From: Chara braunii
Taxonomy: Eukaryota > Streptophyta > Charophyceae > Charales > Characeae
Reading direction: 5' to 3'
Length of the DNA stretch: 64,000 nucleotides
Assembly: GCA_003427395.1 (NCBI GenBank)
Contig: BFEA01000156.1
Span: 2,090,563 to 2,154,562, forward strand
Shown here: piece after piece, positions 12,651-24,990 of the stretch
Layout of the letters: every line of letters begins with the position of its first letter
Position numbering within the stretch: position 1 is the first letter of the stretch
Notes under the pieces: model-generated
Databases searched by the model: none
What the model was told of the DNA's origin: nothing
The model's input: the letters and a program-made list of their open reading frames with translations, nothing else
Position numbers and translations under genes: made by a program

Positions 12651-13148
12651 TCATTCTTGCCCCCTCAAAGTGGCTTCTACTGCTGCCTCTACCCTTGCTC
12701 GGCCCTCGAAACACTTCTCTACAAGAAACTCGGGCACGCCGACTCGTAACGGGGCTGAAGGAAGCATAAACTCTTCAACACACTTGACTTCTATATCGGT
12801 CCCCACGTGCTCTTCTCCCTCATGGATCCTTCCTCTTGCCCACTTTGCCGCAGTTCCCTCAACTACCCTTAAAGGTCTCGCAAGTAGGCTCTCATGCCCA
12901 AGTGCCAACTCGACCTCATGCTTGACCAAAAATGAGGAGGAGGCGTATAGGGTTATCCTCATGATCACGCAGTCCTGACCATCATCAAATCTAGACTCGA
13001 TCCAGACAAAGATACGCTTCTCTATCAATGTACCCCACCAGAAAGAGATATATTCTCCTTCCTCGACTCGTCTCGGCAATGACATCTCGAGTCCATCTTC
13101 CTTTTCAATGGGTAATGTCATATTAGGATCTTCCTTAGCATAAGGCAT
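12651..13148 (-). CDS. Unrecognised 165-residue open frame
   Basis: This is an uninterrupted frame on the minus strand with a balanced, protein-like composition. It includes FWWGTLIEKRIFVWIESRF in the N-terminal half and acidic or charged segments in the C-terminal half. It lies just upstream (minus-strand sense) of the degraded gag at 12.1-11.3 kb, so it may be part of the same retroelement. I do not recognise a family. It may also be a chance open frame in GC-richer DNA. Confidence 0.3.
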   Translation of the reverse strand: MPYAKEDPNMTLPIEKEDGLEMSLPRRVEEGEYISFWWGTLIEKRIFVWIESRFDDGQDCVIMRITLYASSSFLVKHEVELALGHESLLARPLRVVEGTAAKWARGRIHEGEEHVGTDIEVKCVEEFMLPSAPLRVGVPEFLVEKCFEGRARVEAAVEATLRGQE

Positions 13149-13159
13149 CCTAAGTTGCC

Positions 13160-14450
13160 TTCACTTTGCTTGGGTTCTGTCCATCACAGACAAACGTCCA
13201 GCATACGCCTTTCGTTACTATGTTGATAATCTTCTTCTACAATCCCTACTCTTGAAGCCTGAACTTCAAGTTGTCTTTTACTAAAATTCATCATTTTCAG
13301 TGTTTACGACCAACCAACTTAGAAAGAACAATAATGGTAATATATCACGGTAATAGTACGTTCACAGATATCAAAATTCACAATAATAAATACTCATGGA
13401 AAATAATATATTACCTTAGTAACTGATATCAACAATACTCATAAAATTTAAAGCATTACACACAAGCAAGTACCATGCATACCCGGACTGCACTCTGTTG
13501 TGGACTAGTCCAGTTGGTGCTTGCCCTGGCAAAAGAAAGGGGGGGGGTGCGACTGGGTTTTCCATTGGTCCACTCAGGCTCGGTGCCCTGCTGTACAGCA
13601 AAGCACTACCAGCCTATGTTCAGGCTTGACCAGGGACACGGAAGTAGAGGGATCGACGCAGTGTTTTCTACTGCGCGCCAAGTTCCTCTAGCAGAGTTAC
13701 GGGATGTGTATAGGGGGTTACGCTCACTGTCGAGGCGAGGAGGAATTGAGACAGGGAAAAAAAAAAAATAGACGAGAAAAAGTCTCGTTTCTAATGTGCA
13801 CCCTGACTCAAACCGTCATTTCTGTTCGAATTATCTAGTGGCATCGAGCTGCAGCACCGCTACGGTTCTTCTTATTACCTTTCCTGTTTTTATTAGTAGT
13901 AGTAGTAGTAGTTGCTTTTGAGAATTTATTCCCGTCTTTCTGCCGCTTTGTAGGGGAACGAACATTTAGTTTTTTTTAGAACTCGATATTAAACGGGCGA
14001 CTTGGACTAGTTCGGCCTTTCACGCCTCACCCCTATCACGGACACGACAGATTAAACGCCGCGTTGGAGGACCCCAAAATGCGGGCAACCCACAACCGCG
14101 TTGGTAGGAGGCTTATCACCGCCCTTGGAAGGTCATAAGCCCCCTCTTTGCCATAGGACACGGGTACCCTTCAGGGGAAGTCCGGTGTGTCGGCTTTGAA
14201 GGGAGGGAGGCGCCCGTCGGGATCCCGTTATGGGACTGCCGCGCGCCGATCTGAGTCTTTTCAGGCTGGATCGGGAGGTGGGCTACGTCTGAAAGGTAGT
14301 ACCTATTCAAGTGACTGTTGGGGTTCAAATTTTTCTTTCAATTTTGGTTACCCTTCTGAATTTTCATTTTTAATAAACAAAATTCGAGAAGTCATCAGTG
14401 TTTTTCGTTTAGAACGCAGAAGACTGAGGCGCATAGTAATCTTATAAGAG
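13160..14450. other. No gene recognised
   Basis: The stretch holds a poly-A run near 13,758, a short (TAG)n run near 13,893 and a G-run near 13,540. A GC-rich segment lies at 14.0-14.3 kb. Frames here are short and have no recognisable motif. Confidence 0.5.
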
Positions 14451-15330
14451 AGAGGGAACCACGTCACTTGCTACTTGCCGTTGGGTGCGTACTTATAATT
14501 TATTTGTCCCTCAAGCTCTCATCTTGAGATAGGGAGAAGGGGTAGTGCGGTACTCAGGCCATGGTTGTCTCCTGCAAGTGGAGGTTACAACTAGACTATG
14601 GCTATTCTAGGTACAACTATGACTTGCCACAACGAGTTGCACGACTATAGGCGAAATTGTTGGACTCTTATAACACGTTGGTTCATGATATCTAGGGAAG
14701 GCCCCTGGATCACTACTATCCTAAACTACGATGGGGGTGATGAGGCCAAACTGAAGATCAACGTGGAGGGAGCGAGAGCAGAAGAAATAATAAGTGATCG
14801 AAAGCTACAGGCTGTCGTGACTCAGACAAAAAAATATAGCCAAGCGAAGGTGCCGGTGGGACGGCGTCACGGTCGAGGTCCAGGTGATAATCACATACCA
14901 TGAGGTTGAAACCTCTATGGATACCACGGAGCAATGTCGAGCACATCGATCCCACACAAGGCGGGACCCTCCCGGCCTCGTCACGCAGGAGTTGGTCACT
15001 TTGCAGTACTAAATAGAGCTTCTGCAACTGCTTCGGCTGAGTGCACCAGTCATACCTCTCGCAAGGCCCTATGACAAGATAGGACCTATGTGAGGTACAA
15101 CTTTACCTTCACCTGCGGAAGTTGTCATCTCCCTTCCGTGGGTGTATCCCCGCCGAGCTACCAGTTTACAATACGAAAGTTAGTCAGTTGCAATCACAGC
15201 GGTGGACCAACCGAAACATAAAATTAAGAACACACAACAACATTCCTAGTTCCTTTAGTATTCAACCCATAACCTTCCGATACAGAAATCAGTTAAGCGT
15301 CACTCGTGAGACTTAGTATGAAACCACGTG
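14450..15330 (+). repeat. Dispersed repeat family R, copy 1
   Basis: The 3' half (from about 14,940) shares GGGACCCTCCCGGCCTCGTC, GCAGGAGTTGGT, GTATCCCCGCCGA and CATAACCTTCCGA with 20.5-21.1 kb and, inverted, with 36.0-36.5 kb. The 5' half shares the segment around TATTCTAGGTAC and GAAGATCAACGTGGAGGGAG with 44.2-44.45 kb. At the two plus-strand 3'-half sites family R directly precedes a B block (15.34 and 21.4 kb), so R and B may be parts of one larger element. Confidence 0.7.
14620..14870 (+). pseudogene. Gag-like N-terminal fragment in repeat family R
   Basis: The plus-strand frames here encode LLDSYNTLVHD and, after a frame change, NYDGGDEAKLKINVEG followed by a charged segment. The copy at 44.2 kb encodes the equivalent LLEAYNTLVLDVGEGP and NYDGGDCAKLKINVEGVRE. 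Conservation at the protein level across diverged DNA suggests a former coding region. Its style matches retroelement gag N-termini, although no domain is diagnostic. Confidence 0.4.
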
Positions 15331-17827
15331 GTTGCAGTGCCTTCATCCTAAAGAGAGTGGGTGGTACACAGGTTTATATTGTGGTGACAATCGTCTCTTA
15401 TTGCCATAGAGACCAACTCCATCATCCAGGGCTTGGAGATAACTCAAGGGGTTTGACTTTGACTGTTGCAGCATACTATAACGTCCAACTATAGTAATTC
15501 TAAAAAGCAGAAGGGTAAAATGAAATCTCCCTTTTATCTCAAAGCATAATTTGTTTAACCCTTATGCATGGTCACAATGGGTCGTGCGAAATACTCAAGA
15601 CATATATATGTATATATAAAAAAGTGTATACTATGCGAAGTTCACTTCTCACAATCCCAGTGAGACTTTTCTCAACCATATACATGTGTGTGATCGCAAA
15701 CAGTCAAATCCAGAGTTTAAACCAAAAACATACCTGCAATCACATCAAAGATTCAACCAAAGTCCACCTACTACATGGGGTCAACTTTAACCATTCTTTG
15801 CGCTGACACCCCTCACTTTAGCCATACAAACCTCAACTTTTGTCCAAACCTTCCATAAATAAAAATACTTTGTATCTTTGTTAAATGACCATTCAATAAA
15901 GTTCGAGTAAAAACCCAAATGAAACAATTCAAACCACAGGGCTAAAACCTTTAGGTTGAGTTGGCGAAAGTGAATTGGAGTTGAATCGCAAATTGACAAA
16001 CGACTTGTTATCAATGATAACAGAAGATGATCCTCATGAGATCAAGCTGTATCTAGTCTAAGTCCTGAATCGAAACGATCAAGAGGACATGTAATACAAG
16101 ACATATCAATGCCCAAGGCTAACTACCAATGTATGGGGAAAAAAACTTCATAGCACATTCTCACTCAAGATTCTCTTGATAATCAAGTTTAAGTCTACTT
16201 CTAAGCGGGTGCCTAAAGAAAAGTGGACCTTTGACAACATCTGCCCCATACAGGGTGGATTGCCAGAATCGCCACCTATCAAAATATACTCTAGCTCCCT
16301 TAAATTGAAAAACATTCGGCAACGCTTCCCGTAGGAAAAATGTTTTTTCATAATTTATACTAGCTCTAATACGAAGACTGAAATAATCTATAATAATGGA
16401 ACGTCAGATTTTGTCTAACTCCTTGAATTAGTAAAAACTTGGGCAGCATCTCCTTTAAAGAAGTACACTTCTCAGATTTATACTAACTCAGATACGGACT
16501 CAAACGTAAAACTTGAGTTCAAGATAAAATTTAACTAACTCTTTAGATTTGTAAAAATTTCGACAGCGCTTCCCACAAAGAAAGTAGCTTTCCAAAATTT
16601 ATACAAAGTTAAGTTCCGAATTTGAAATAGTCTTGAATTTTCAAAGCCAGATTTTGTCCAACTCCCTGAATCAACAAAAATTCGGGCATCGTTTCCCCTA
16701 CAAAAGAAGACTTTTTAAATTTTCGCTAAGCCAGATATTAAACTCATACAAAAAGTTGAACTTTGAAAGTTCGGTTTGACTAACTCCTTGGATTTGTATA
16801 AATTTTGGCAGCGCTTCCCATAGAGAAAGTAGCTTACCAAAATTTATATGAAGCCAAGTATAACAAATGATGCTAGAAAATGCGAGAATTGACCTAAGTA
16901 AAAAAAGTTAGGCAAGAAAATGCAAAAAAATGAACAGACTTCTATAACTCTAGTACGTGGCAAGCAAATAAAGCAACTACCTATCAAACTGAAACTCGGA
17001 CTATGTAGTGATGTCACTCAGCCACATGTAATGTCAAACCACAATAATAAGTACTCTCAACAGCCCCAAGGTTAAACCTTGTCAAACAATAGTTCATAGT
17101 CTTTTAATGATTTGTCCCGTGTGTCAAACTTACATAGGGCGTAAAGCTAGACTATCCAAACTTATGGAAACCTATCTAGCTCAGCCAATTGATATACACA
17201 AGCACAGGGCACCACAACTCTTATCTTCTTTGGGCATGTGACTAGGTTGTCCAACTTAGTCGCCCTGAACCGTTTGAAGTATCAAAGTTATATATACCTT
17301 TCTGCACCTTAGCCTTTTAAGGCAGCATACGACTGAACCGTTCAACTTAGAAACAAGGTTCAACTTGCCCCTTCTTACCATAAAATTGTTCTTAATGTGT
17401 AATCTCTTCAGTTTATAATAAGCTATTATCAGATCATTAAAACTTCTAGAAACATATCTGACTAGTCTGTAAAATAATACAAGAGTATAGTCAAAATTTA
17501 CCCCTTTTCGGTTCCAACAAGTGCGTGGCTCAAGACCAGACCATCCAAACTTATGAAAATTTGTTTAGTCCTTCGCCTGATCTCCCCTTAGAATAAACAA
17601 AAAGAGTTAAGAGTCATTCAAACTTATGAAACATGCTCAACTCCTTTCAGAAACCAATGAAAAAAAAAAAAAAAGCCAACCAAGTCATCTAAACTTACGG
17701 AAGCCTGCTTGGTCCCTGAAAAAGACAGTCACAAATAGTCATCGCAAGTCAGAGCAACCAAACCATCCAAATTTATCGAAACCGGCCTGGTTCTCCAAAC
17801 AATCAAAAATAAACATAGCACTGAGCC

Positions 17828-18446
17828 CAGCGTTGTCACGCGGAGATCCCCGGGGCCCAAGCCGGGGTAGGGGTTTCACCCCCGGACCCCCGCCGTGGGG
17901 CTACCCAACCCCCGCCCTCCCCAAAACACCCCCGCTCTTGCCCCAACCCCGTCACCCCCGCTCCCANNNNNNNNNNNNNNNNNNNNNNNNNNNNNNNNNN
18001 NNNNNNNNNNNNNNNNNNNNNNNNNNNNNNNNNNNNNNNNNNNNNNNNNNNNNNNNNNNNNNNNNNNNNNNNNNNNNNNNNNNNNNNNNNNNNNNNNNNN
18101 NNNNNNNNNNNNNNNNNNNNNNNNNNNNNNNNNNNNNNNNNNNNNNNNNNNNNNNNNNNCCCCACCCCCGCCGGCTGTTGGTCCCGCCCCCGGCCTCACA
18201 ACCGCAACTACTTCGGTTCCCCCAGTGGTGGGTGTGGCCCGGGGGGGGGTCCGGGGTGGGGCACAAAACCCCATTTTTTGGGTTTAGCCCACGAGGTGCA
18301 CGCTCTCGCTCCGCACCTACCACTATTTATTTATTTATTTATTTATTTTTGGGGGGGGAAGGCGGTTCAGAGTCGGGGTTGGGGATGCCCAACCCCGAAC
18401 CCACGGACCCCCACCGCGGCCCCAAGGCCGGGGCTCGACAACCTTG
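17828..18446. mobile_element. GC-rich non-autonomous hAT-type element
   Basis: The 8 bp ACTGAGCC is duplicated exactly at 17,820-17,827 and 18,447-18,454. The insert begins CAGCGTTGTC and ends in the reverse complement of CAAGGTTGTC, so it has short terminal inverted repeats. The other two B blocks lack the insert and show the empty site (CACTAGACACTCCAATCTTA and similar). An 8 bp duplication with CA-starting ends is typical of hAT elements. The interior is GC-rich with a (TTTA)n run near 18,325. Its true length is unknown because it contains an assembly gap. No transposase frame is visible. Confidence 0.85.
17967..18159. other. Assembly gap (193 N)
   Basis: Unknown bases lie inside the GC-rich insert, flanked on both sides by C-rich sequence. 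Open frames that cross it are meaningless. Confidence 0.99.
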
Positions 18447-19627
18447 ACTGAGCCCTCCAAACTTATGGAGATTTGCCCAGCCTTTGGTTGACCTAGTCAA
18501 ACGCATGCAAGACCACCTTCCTCCTAACCCTCCCCCCTTGATGTATACCCTTTTTACAATCTGCTTTCAGTCAAACAACAAAAATAAACTGAGTTTGCAC
18601 AAACATTCATTTACTTAAGTCTGGTTTGTGTCCTGAAAAACAAACCCAAAGTCAATGTGAGATACACACAATATAATCAGTCAAATTATAGCGAGAAGTA
18701 CAAATAAGGGTTATAACTGGGTTTATAGAAGGAAACAATGGTTACCTCTCAGTTCCCTACCTTCAGAACTCATCCTTAGTACCGTTAGAGTTCCCACAAT
18801 CGGTGGGCAGACTCCCCACAGAGCCTTGATGCAGTCCTACGAGTTGCAATCCCGCATGCCACCTTCCTCTTATAACCTCGGGCTAGACTTAGAGTAAGAA
18901 GAGTAGAAAGAGGGGTTTCAGATGCTCGAGATACAAGAGAGGGACTGACTCAACTCGCAGGAGAGGGCCTTGTTTGCTTGATGCGTCTGAAGGCCCCACA
19001 ATGGCAGTCAAAACTCTCAACAACTTCGTCTACTGAAGTCAAACCACTAGCTATCACCTCCCGGATGACCCTCCGAATCGCATTAAGGACCCCTTTTGCA
19101 GGAACCTAATGTCGCCTTCAGATCGTCCCCCACTATTCCCAGCTAAAAGGAAGTTACCCAACAACATTTGTATGCTTGTTCCTCTAGGAACCAACAACAG
19201 TCGGTCGAGGTAGTAACGACCACGTTCCATGAGCCCACGTCCTGGCAGCAACGATTCCTACTAGCAATCAGCCCAGCGGAACAACAGCTTAGTTAACGAC
19301 GGCCTTTGCAACGGTACTCCAAGGTGGTCGCAGTAGTCTACCACAACTAAAAGTGACTAGCGTGCGATAACAACAGTTCCAGCCTGACTGGCTTCCCAAC
19401 CAACACCACAACTTTCATGATCTGATGCTCAGCTTTGTCAGCAACGCCAACTTCAGCAACTCGTCACCTTTGTGACACAGTCAACAACAACTGCCCCATT
19501 CGGCTTCAGTCAAATCTTTAATTAGAGGCGACTAGTTGCAATAGCGTCGGATGCCCTGTACAAAAACAGACTTGACATCCCACTGTTACAATAATAGTTC
19601 TATATCATGACACTCGTACACCATCCG

Positions 19628-20099
19628 GAGAGAAGGTTAACAGCAGTCATATTTTTCATCACCACTTCATGACACCCTTCACGACTTCAGGATGCAGCTT
19701 GCCTAAACAAGTGGTTTTCAGGGTCTTCGGACCTTTCACCACTTTAGGACCATTCAGGTATGAAAATTATGAATGGTCCTGAAGTGGTGAAAGCTCCGAA
19801 GACCCTGAAAACCACCTGTTTAGGCAGGTTGCATCCTCAAGTGGTGAAGGGTGGTTTTCATGGTCTTCGGACCTTTCACCACTTCAGGACTATTCAGGAT
19901 TTTCAAACTCCCAAAAACTCTCACTTGACCACTTCAGGACACCCTTCACCACTTCAGGATGAAGCCTGCCTAAAAATGTGGTTTTCAGGGTCTTCAAACC
20001 TTTCACCACTTCAAAACTATTCAGGATTTTTAGACTGCCAAAAACTCTCACTTCAAAATTTTCATTCCTGAATTTTCAGCTACCCGATAACCGCTTGTG
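19628..20099. mobile_element. Foldback/MITE-like element FB1 (~470 bp)
   Basis: The left end is GAGAGAAGGTTAAC and the right end is the reverse complement of CACAAGCGGTTATCGG. Each has seven bases before GGTTAWC. Flanks ACCATCCG and ACAATCCA match at six of eight positions, a likely decayed 8 bp target duplication. The interior repeats CACTTCAGGACCATTCAGG in both directions, with modules such as GTCTTCGGACCTTTCACC. FB2 at 28.6 kb is the same element in the opposite orientation. No open frame is present. Confidence 0.75.
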
Positions 20100-20179
20100 A
20101 CAATCCAAGCATCGAACAACAACAACCGAAAATACAGCTACAATTTTTTTTTCATGCTGGTCTTCACGAGGAGTAGGTA

Positions 20180-21120
20180 TGTGACTTCGATCCTTTCTCC
20201 TGTCTCTTAAGTACATGGCCGACACTGTAGTTGGCTTTTAGTCTGGGTCAGACACAAACGACCTTAGGGCTGCAATCAAGAGTGTGAACGGCCGACTCGA
20301 CAACTTTAGTCACTACATCAGGGGCGGGGGCGGTCGGAACGAAAATCACAAGAATGACTATCAGACAGTTATCGGTCGATGGGACGAGAGGGGATGGCTG
20401 TCGTGGAAGAGAATTATGCCACCTCGAAGACCACTGTGGAAGCAGCATCTACCTCTATTGTAGCACATCTGTTGGATTCTGTCTATGCAGGCTGATGCAC
20501 TGTCCAACGCATGGGTCTCACACAGGGTGGGACCCTCCCGGCCTCGTCACGCAGGAGTTGGTCTATAAACACGATACACATGGAGCTTCCACTAGCCGCT
20601 CCGGCCGAGTGCGCTAGCTATACCTTTCGTGGGCCCCTACGACAGGATAAAGCCAACGCGAGGTACAACTTACCTCCTCTTGCGGGAGCTGTCACCTCCC
20701 TTTGGTGGGCGTATCCCCGCCGATCTACCAGTCCACAGTACAAAAGTTAATCAGTTGCAATCGCAGAGGTGGACCAGCAAAGGGTGTTTCTCGTTTGTTG
20801 TAGCATAGGGGGTACGAGCGGTCTCACGCCTTTATCGGACATGCACGCAAATCGACGCACTGGGGGGTTGAAGTCCCAAGCTCGACTAGTCGTCGGTCGA
20901 CTAGGACGCATCTCACTCACCACACGTTACACTACGCTTAAAACGTAAAAAAAAAAAAAAAAAAAAACACGGAACGATACAAAACAAAACAACGCAAAAC
21001 AATCCTAGGCCCTTAAGTAACCATCCCATAACCTTCCGACGCGAAAATCAGATAGGCGATACACGAGAGACTTAGTATAAAACCACACGAATGCAAAACC
21101 TTCCCATATCGACTAGCAAT
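20180..21120 (+). repeat. Dispersed repeat family R, copy 2
   Basis: It shares the CCCTCCCGGCCTCGTCACGC to CATAACCTTCCGACGCG stretch with the copies at 14.9-15.3 kb and, inverted, 36.0-36.5 kb. It contains a ~20 base A-run at about 20,950. The upstream part (about 20,215-20,420) has a plus-strand frame with TNDLRAAIKSVNGRLDNF that could be a gag-like start, but it has early stops. It is followed directly by block B copy 3. Confidence 0.65.
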
Positions 21121-21379
21121 GCATGAATACGCAAACAGTCACAATGATGGCGTATTATGTAGTGCCCATAATCAAGTGGTCCTTTGTGGATCTGAGTACC
21201 GCTTATGACACTCAAGTGCCAGTCTCAAAGTATTGTGAAGCTCAAACCCTTCACGATATTACACGACTGAAGGAACAGTCGTTCAGCCCCCGCGACAACT
21301 TCGGCCCTTAGGTTGAGTGTCCCGGTGGGCAGGGCAAATAGGCTCTGCGTGAGGGATGATCTCTGCCTCGTGGAGTCTA

Positions 21380-24300
21380 TGACCTGGGGTGTCATGGACA
21401 AGGATCTCGAATCCAGACCAACGTCCAACAAAAAAACTTTAAGAAGCTAGGCGGTGAGAAGAGGGGAGTCTCCTTTCCTCTCTCAATCTCAGCCCCAATT
21501 AAACCTTAAGCGTGGACACTATAGGTCACACAGACACTCAAACATATGTATGTACATATATAAATAAGGATTATTTAAAATAGGACGATCACTTTTCACA
21601 GTCATAGTGGGGCTCTTTTCAACCATATGTATGTATGTAATCGCAAATAGTCAAATCCAAAGTCCGAAACAGAAACATACATGCAATCACATCAAGGAAT
21701 CAACCAAAAGTCCACACACTACACGGGGTCAACTTCAACCATTCTCTATATTCATACCCGGTGCTTTACCCATGCAAGTCCAACCTTTGTCCAACCTTTT
21801 AAAACAAATACTCTGTACCTTTGTTAAATGGTCATTCAATAAAAGTCTGGGTGAAAACCTTAATAAAATAATAAAACCCACCAAGACTAAAGCCTTTTAG
21901 GTTGGGTAACGAGAACGAATTGGAGTTGAGTCGTAAACCGACGAATCGACAACTGACCTGATTCGTCCAACTTTGTATTTTGGAAGCATAAACGGTATAT
22001 TGAAATATAATTGTACTCAATTCTGATGGTAATATTGAAATATAATCATTATCTACAATTAATAAAATTTTCAACAAAAAGATAAGTCCAATAATAGCGC
22101 CTACAGATAAATAACGTAATACATTTTCGTGAATTTCTGTTATCTTTATATTTAGCATCATAATCACAAATAAAAATAGAATAGCAATAGTTCCTACATA
22201 ATTGAATTGTCAATGCTTTTCATAAATTTTTATATAAATAAATTTGATTCTTTTATCGTTTATCATAAAGTTGAAGCATAAAAATTAACCTATTTGTTGA
22301 ATTCAAGTTTCAAGTACATAATTAGTCGAGTACGAGAGCCAATATCTCTTCTTGCGTGGACTCACTTAAGCCAGACCTTCGGTTTTGCCCACTTCGTGTC
22401 CTGAGGTTGCCTGGAAGTCCACAGGGGAAACTGGTCACTTGATTTAGTGAAACCTCGCCAAATAGGTAAGAGAACTCAAATCCAAGTGAGATAAAGTTGA
22501 ATCTAACCCAAATCATGAATCAAACGTCCAAAGAAGGCCTATATCATAAGACCGATTAACGCCCAAACTATATCATCAGTGTATGGAGAATAAATCTCCA
22601 CAACACATTCTTACGTAAAACTACCTACCAACTAAGTCGAAGTTTATCCCTAAGTCATTGTCCAAGGAAAAGGTAGACTTTGGCAGGGTGATTGTCAGAA
22701 TCGTCGCCTGTTAAAATATAATTTATCTCCTTTAAACTAAGAAAATTTCGACAATGTTTCCCATAGGAAAAGTGTCTTTTCAGAATTTATACTAGCTTAA
22801 ATATGAAAACTGAAGCAATATCTAACTCTTGAAAGTCAAATTTTATCTAACTCCCTAAATTAGTAAAAATTTGGGCAGCATCTCCTTTAGAAAAGTAGAC
22901 TGTCCCAAATTTATAATAAGCCAAATAAGAACTCAAAGTAAGACTTGAGTTCAACAAAGATCAAATTTAACTAACATCTTAAATTTGTAAAAAATTCGGC
23001 AGCGTTTTCCATAGAGAAAGTAACTCTTCAAAATTTATACAAAGTTAAATCTAAAACTCTAGAAATAACTTTGACTTCACAAAGTCCAATTTTTTCCAAC
23101 TCCCTGAATTAACAAAAAATTGGGCAGCACTCTCTTTAAAAAATGAGACTTTGTATATTTTTACTAAGTCATATAAAATTTAGACAAACTGAACTTTAAA
23201 AACTCAAAATTTGACAAACTTCTTGGTTTAGTAAAAATTTTGGCAGCGCTTCCAATAGAAAAAGTAACTTACCAAGATTTATACAAGACCAAGTATAACA
23301 AAAAATCACAAAAAATGCAAGAATTGGTCTAAGTAAAAAAAACTTAGCTAAGAAAATGCAGGAATTGAAACTAGCTAACTTCTATGACTCTAGCACGTGA
23401 CGAGCATCTAAAACTACCTATCAAACTAAAACTTTAATCAGGTAGTGATCTCACTCAGCCACATGCAAAATCAAACCAAAATGATAAGTACTCTCACCAA
23501 TCCCAAATCAACTTGGTTAAACAATAGTTCGTAGTCTTTCAATGATTTATCTCTTATACCCAACTTACATAAGGCATAAAGCTAGATCATCCAATCTTAT
23601 GGAAACCTGTCTAGCTCAACCATTAATATACACGAACACATGACACTACATGTTTTCTCTTCCTTGGGCATATGACTAGGTTGTCCAGCCTAGTCGCTTT
23701 GAACTGTTTGAGTATCCAAGTTATATATAATTATATGCACTTAGTCTTTCAAGGTAGAATATGACTGAACCAATGATCTTAGATCACGGTTCAACGTGCC
23801 TCTTCTTACCACAAGTTTATTCTTAATTCATACTCTCTTCATTTGATGATGAGCTATAGTCAGACCATCCAATCTTATGAAAAAACGTATGACTAACTTG
23901 TTCATAAATAAAATAATATAAAAATATAAATAAAATTTATCCCTTTGGTTCCAGCATATGCGTGACTCTAGACCACACCACCTAATCTTACGGGAATCTG
24001 TCTAGTCCTTTGCCTGAATTCCCCCTCAGAATAAAACAAGAGAGAGTTAGGCTCAACCAATTTTATTAAACATGTCAAACTCCCTTTCAGAAACTAACAA
24101 AACATAAGAAAAATCCAAAGAAAACAAGGCAACCAAACCGTCAAATCTTATGGAAAAATGTTTGGTCCCTGAAAGTCAAACGTATGCAGTCCTCGCAAGT
24201 CAAAGCAACCAGACCACCCAATTTTATGGGAATCTGTCTGGTCCTTCAGGCACTCGAAAATAAACATAGCACTGGACCCTCCAATCTTATGGAGACTCTC

Positions 24301-24990
24301 CGAGTCTTTGGTTGACCCAGTCAAACACAAGCAATACAACCTTCCTCCCACCTTTCCCCCATATGCAATCCCTTTTCATAATTTACTTTCAGTTAATACA
24401 ACAAAAACTGAAACTGACTTTACACAAACATTCCTTTATTAAGTCAGGTTTGTGTTCTAAAAATCAAACTGAAAGTTAAAGTAGGGATGTAGACAATATA
24501 CTCAATCAAAATGTAGAAGGATGTACAGATAGGGGTTATAACTGGGTTTATAGAGAGGAAGCAATAGTTACCTCTCAGTTCCCTCCCTGCAGAACTCCTC
24601 CTGAGTTCCCGCAAGGCTTCCACAATCGGTGGGTAGACTCCCCACAGAGTCTTGATGTGGTCCTACAGGTTGCAATCCTGTCTGCTGCCTTCCTCTTAGA
24701 ACTGGATTTGACTTAGAGTAAGAAGTGCAAAAGATAAGGGGTTTCAGACTCTCGAGATATACGAGGGGGACCGACTCAACTCTCTGGAGAGGGCCTTGTT
24801 GCCTCGACAACCCTGAGGGTCCCGCAATGGTACCCAATACGCGCAGCAAAGATGACCGGACCGCAGTTCAAACGGAGAATAACCACATGCTGACAGACCT
24901 CCAATCCTCAACAATAACCTTCTTTGCAGGGTCTGACCGCCTCCTCAAGTCGTCGCATCGTTTTCTCGGGCCAATGCGCCACTACGCAGT
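21380..24990. repeat. Dispersed repeat block B, copy 3
   Basis: It is colinear with the other B blocks. The array around TTCGGCAGCGTTTTCC is at 22.7-23.3 kb, the CCAATCTTATGGAAACCTGT array is at 23.6-24.3 kb, and TCTCGAGATATACGAGGGGG is near the end. It differs from the others by a replacement or insertion of about 0.5 kb (21,959 to about 22,470), which contains mitochondrial sequence. Confidence 0.8.
21960..22210 (-). pseudogene. nad6: Nuclear copy of mitochondrial nad6 (NUMT fragment)
   Basis: The minus strand encodes VGTIAILFLFVIMMLNI, then TEIHENVLRYLSVGAIIGL, then VDNDYISILP and YTVYASKIQSWTN. These match, in order and spacing, the middle of plant-type NADH dehydrogenase subunit 6, an inner-membrane subunit of respiratory complex I. 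Family knowledge: plant nad6 has the equivalents of MMLNI, AEIHE, VLRYLP, GLI and YTVYAG. The fragment lacks both protein ends. Upstream it meets an in-frame TGA, and downstream it runs directly into block B sequence. The local DNA is markedly AT-rich compared with its flanks, as expected for organelle DNA. The flanks at 22,210-22,470 may also be mitochondrial but are not identified. Confidence 0.88.

Larger units (their letters stand above)
15340..19100. repeat. Dispersed repeat block B, copy 2
   Basis: It is colinear with the block at 1.97-5.1 kb. Landmarks are CATCCAGGGCTTGG at the start, TTATCAATGATAACAGAAGA, the TTTCGACAGCGCTTCCC array at 16.3-16.85 kb, the CCATCCAAACTTATGAAA array at 17.15-17.8 kb and CTCGAGATACAAGAGAGGGA near the end. 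It is interrupted by a GC-rich element at 17,828-18,446. No coding sequence was seen. From 19,100 to 19,627 the sequence continues without recognisable features. Confidence 0.8.

Noticed and set aside
17626-18447. Long open frames across the GC-rich region
   Set aside because: They run through 193 unknown bases and a transposable element insert.
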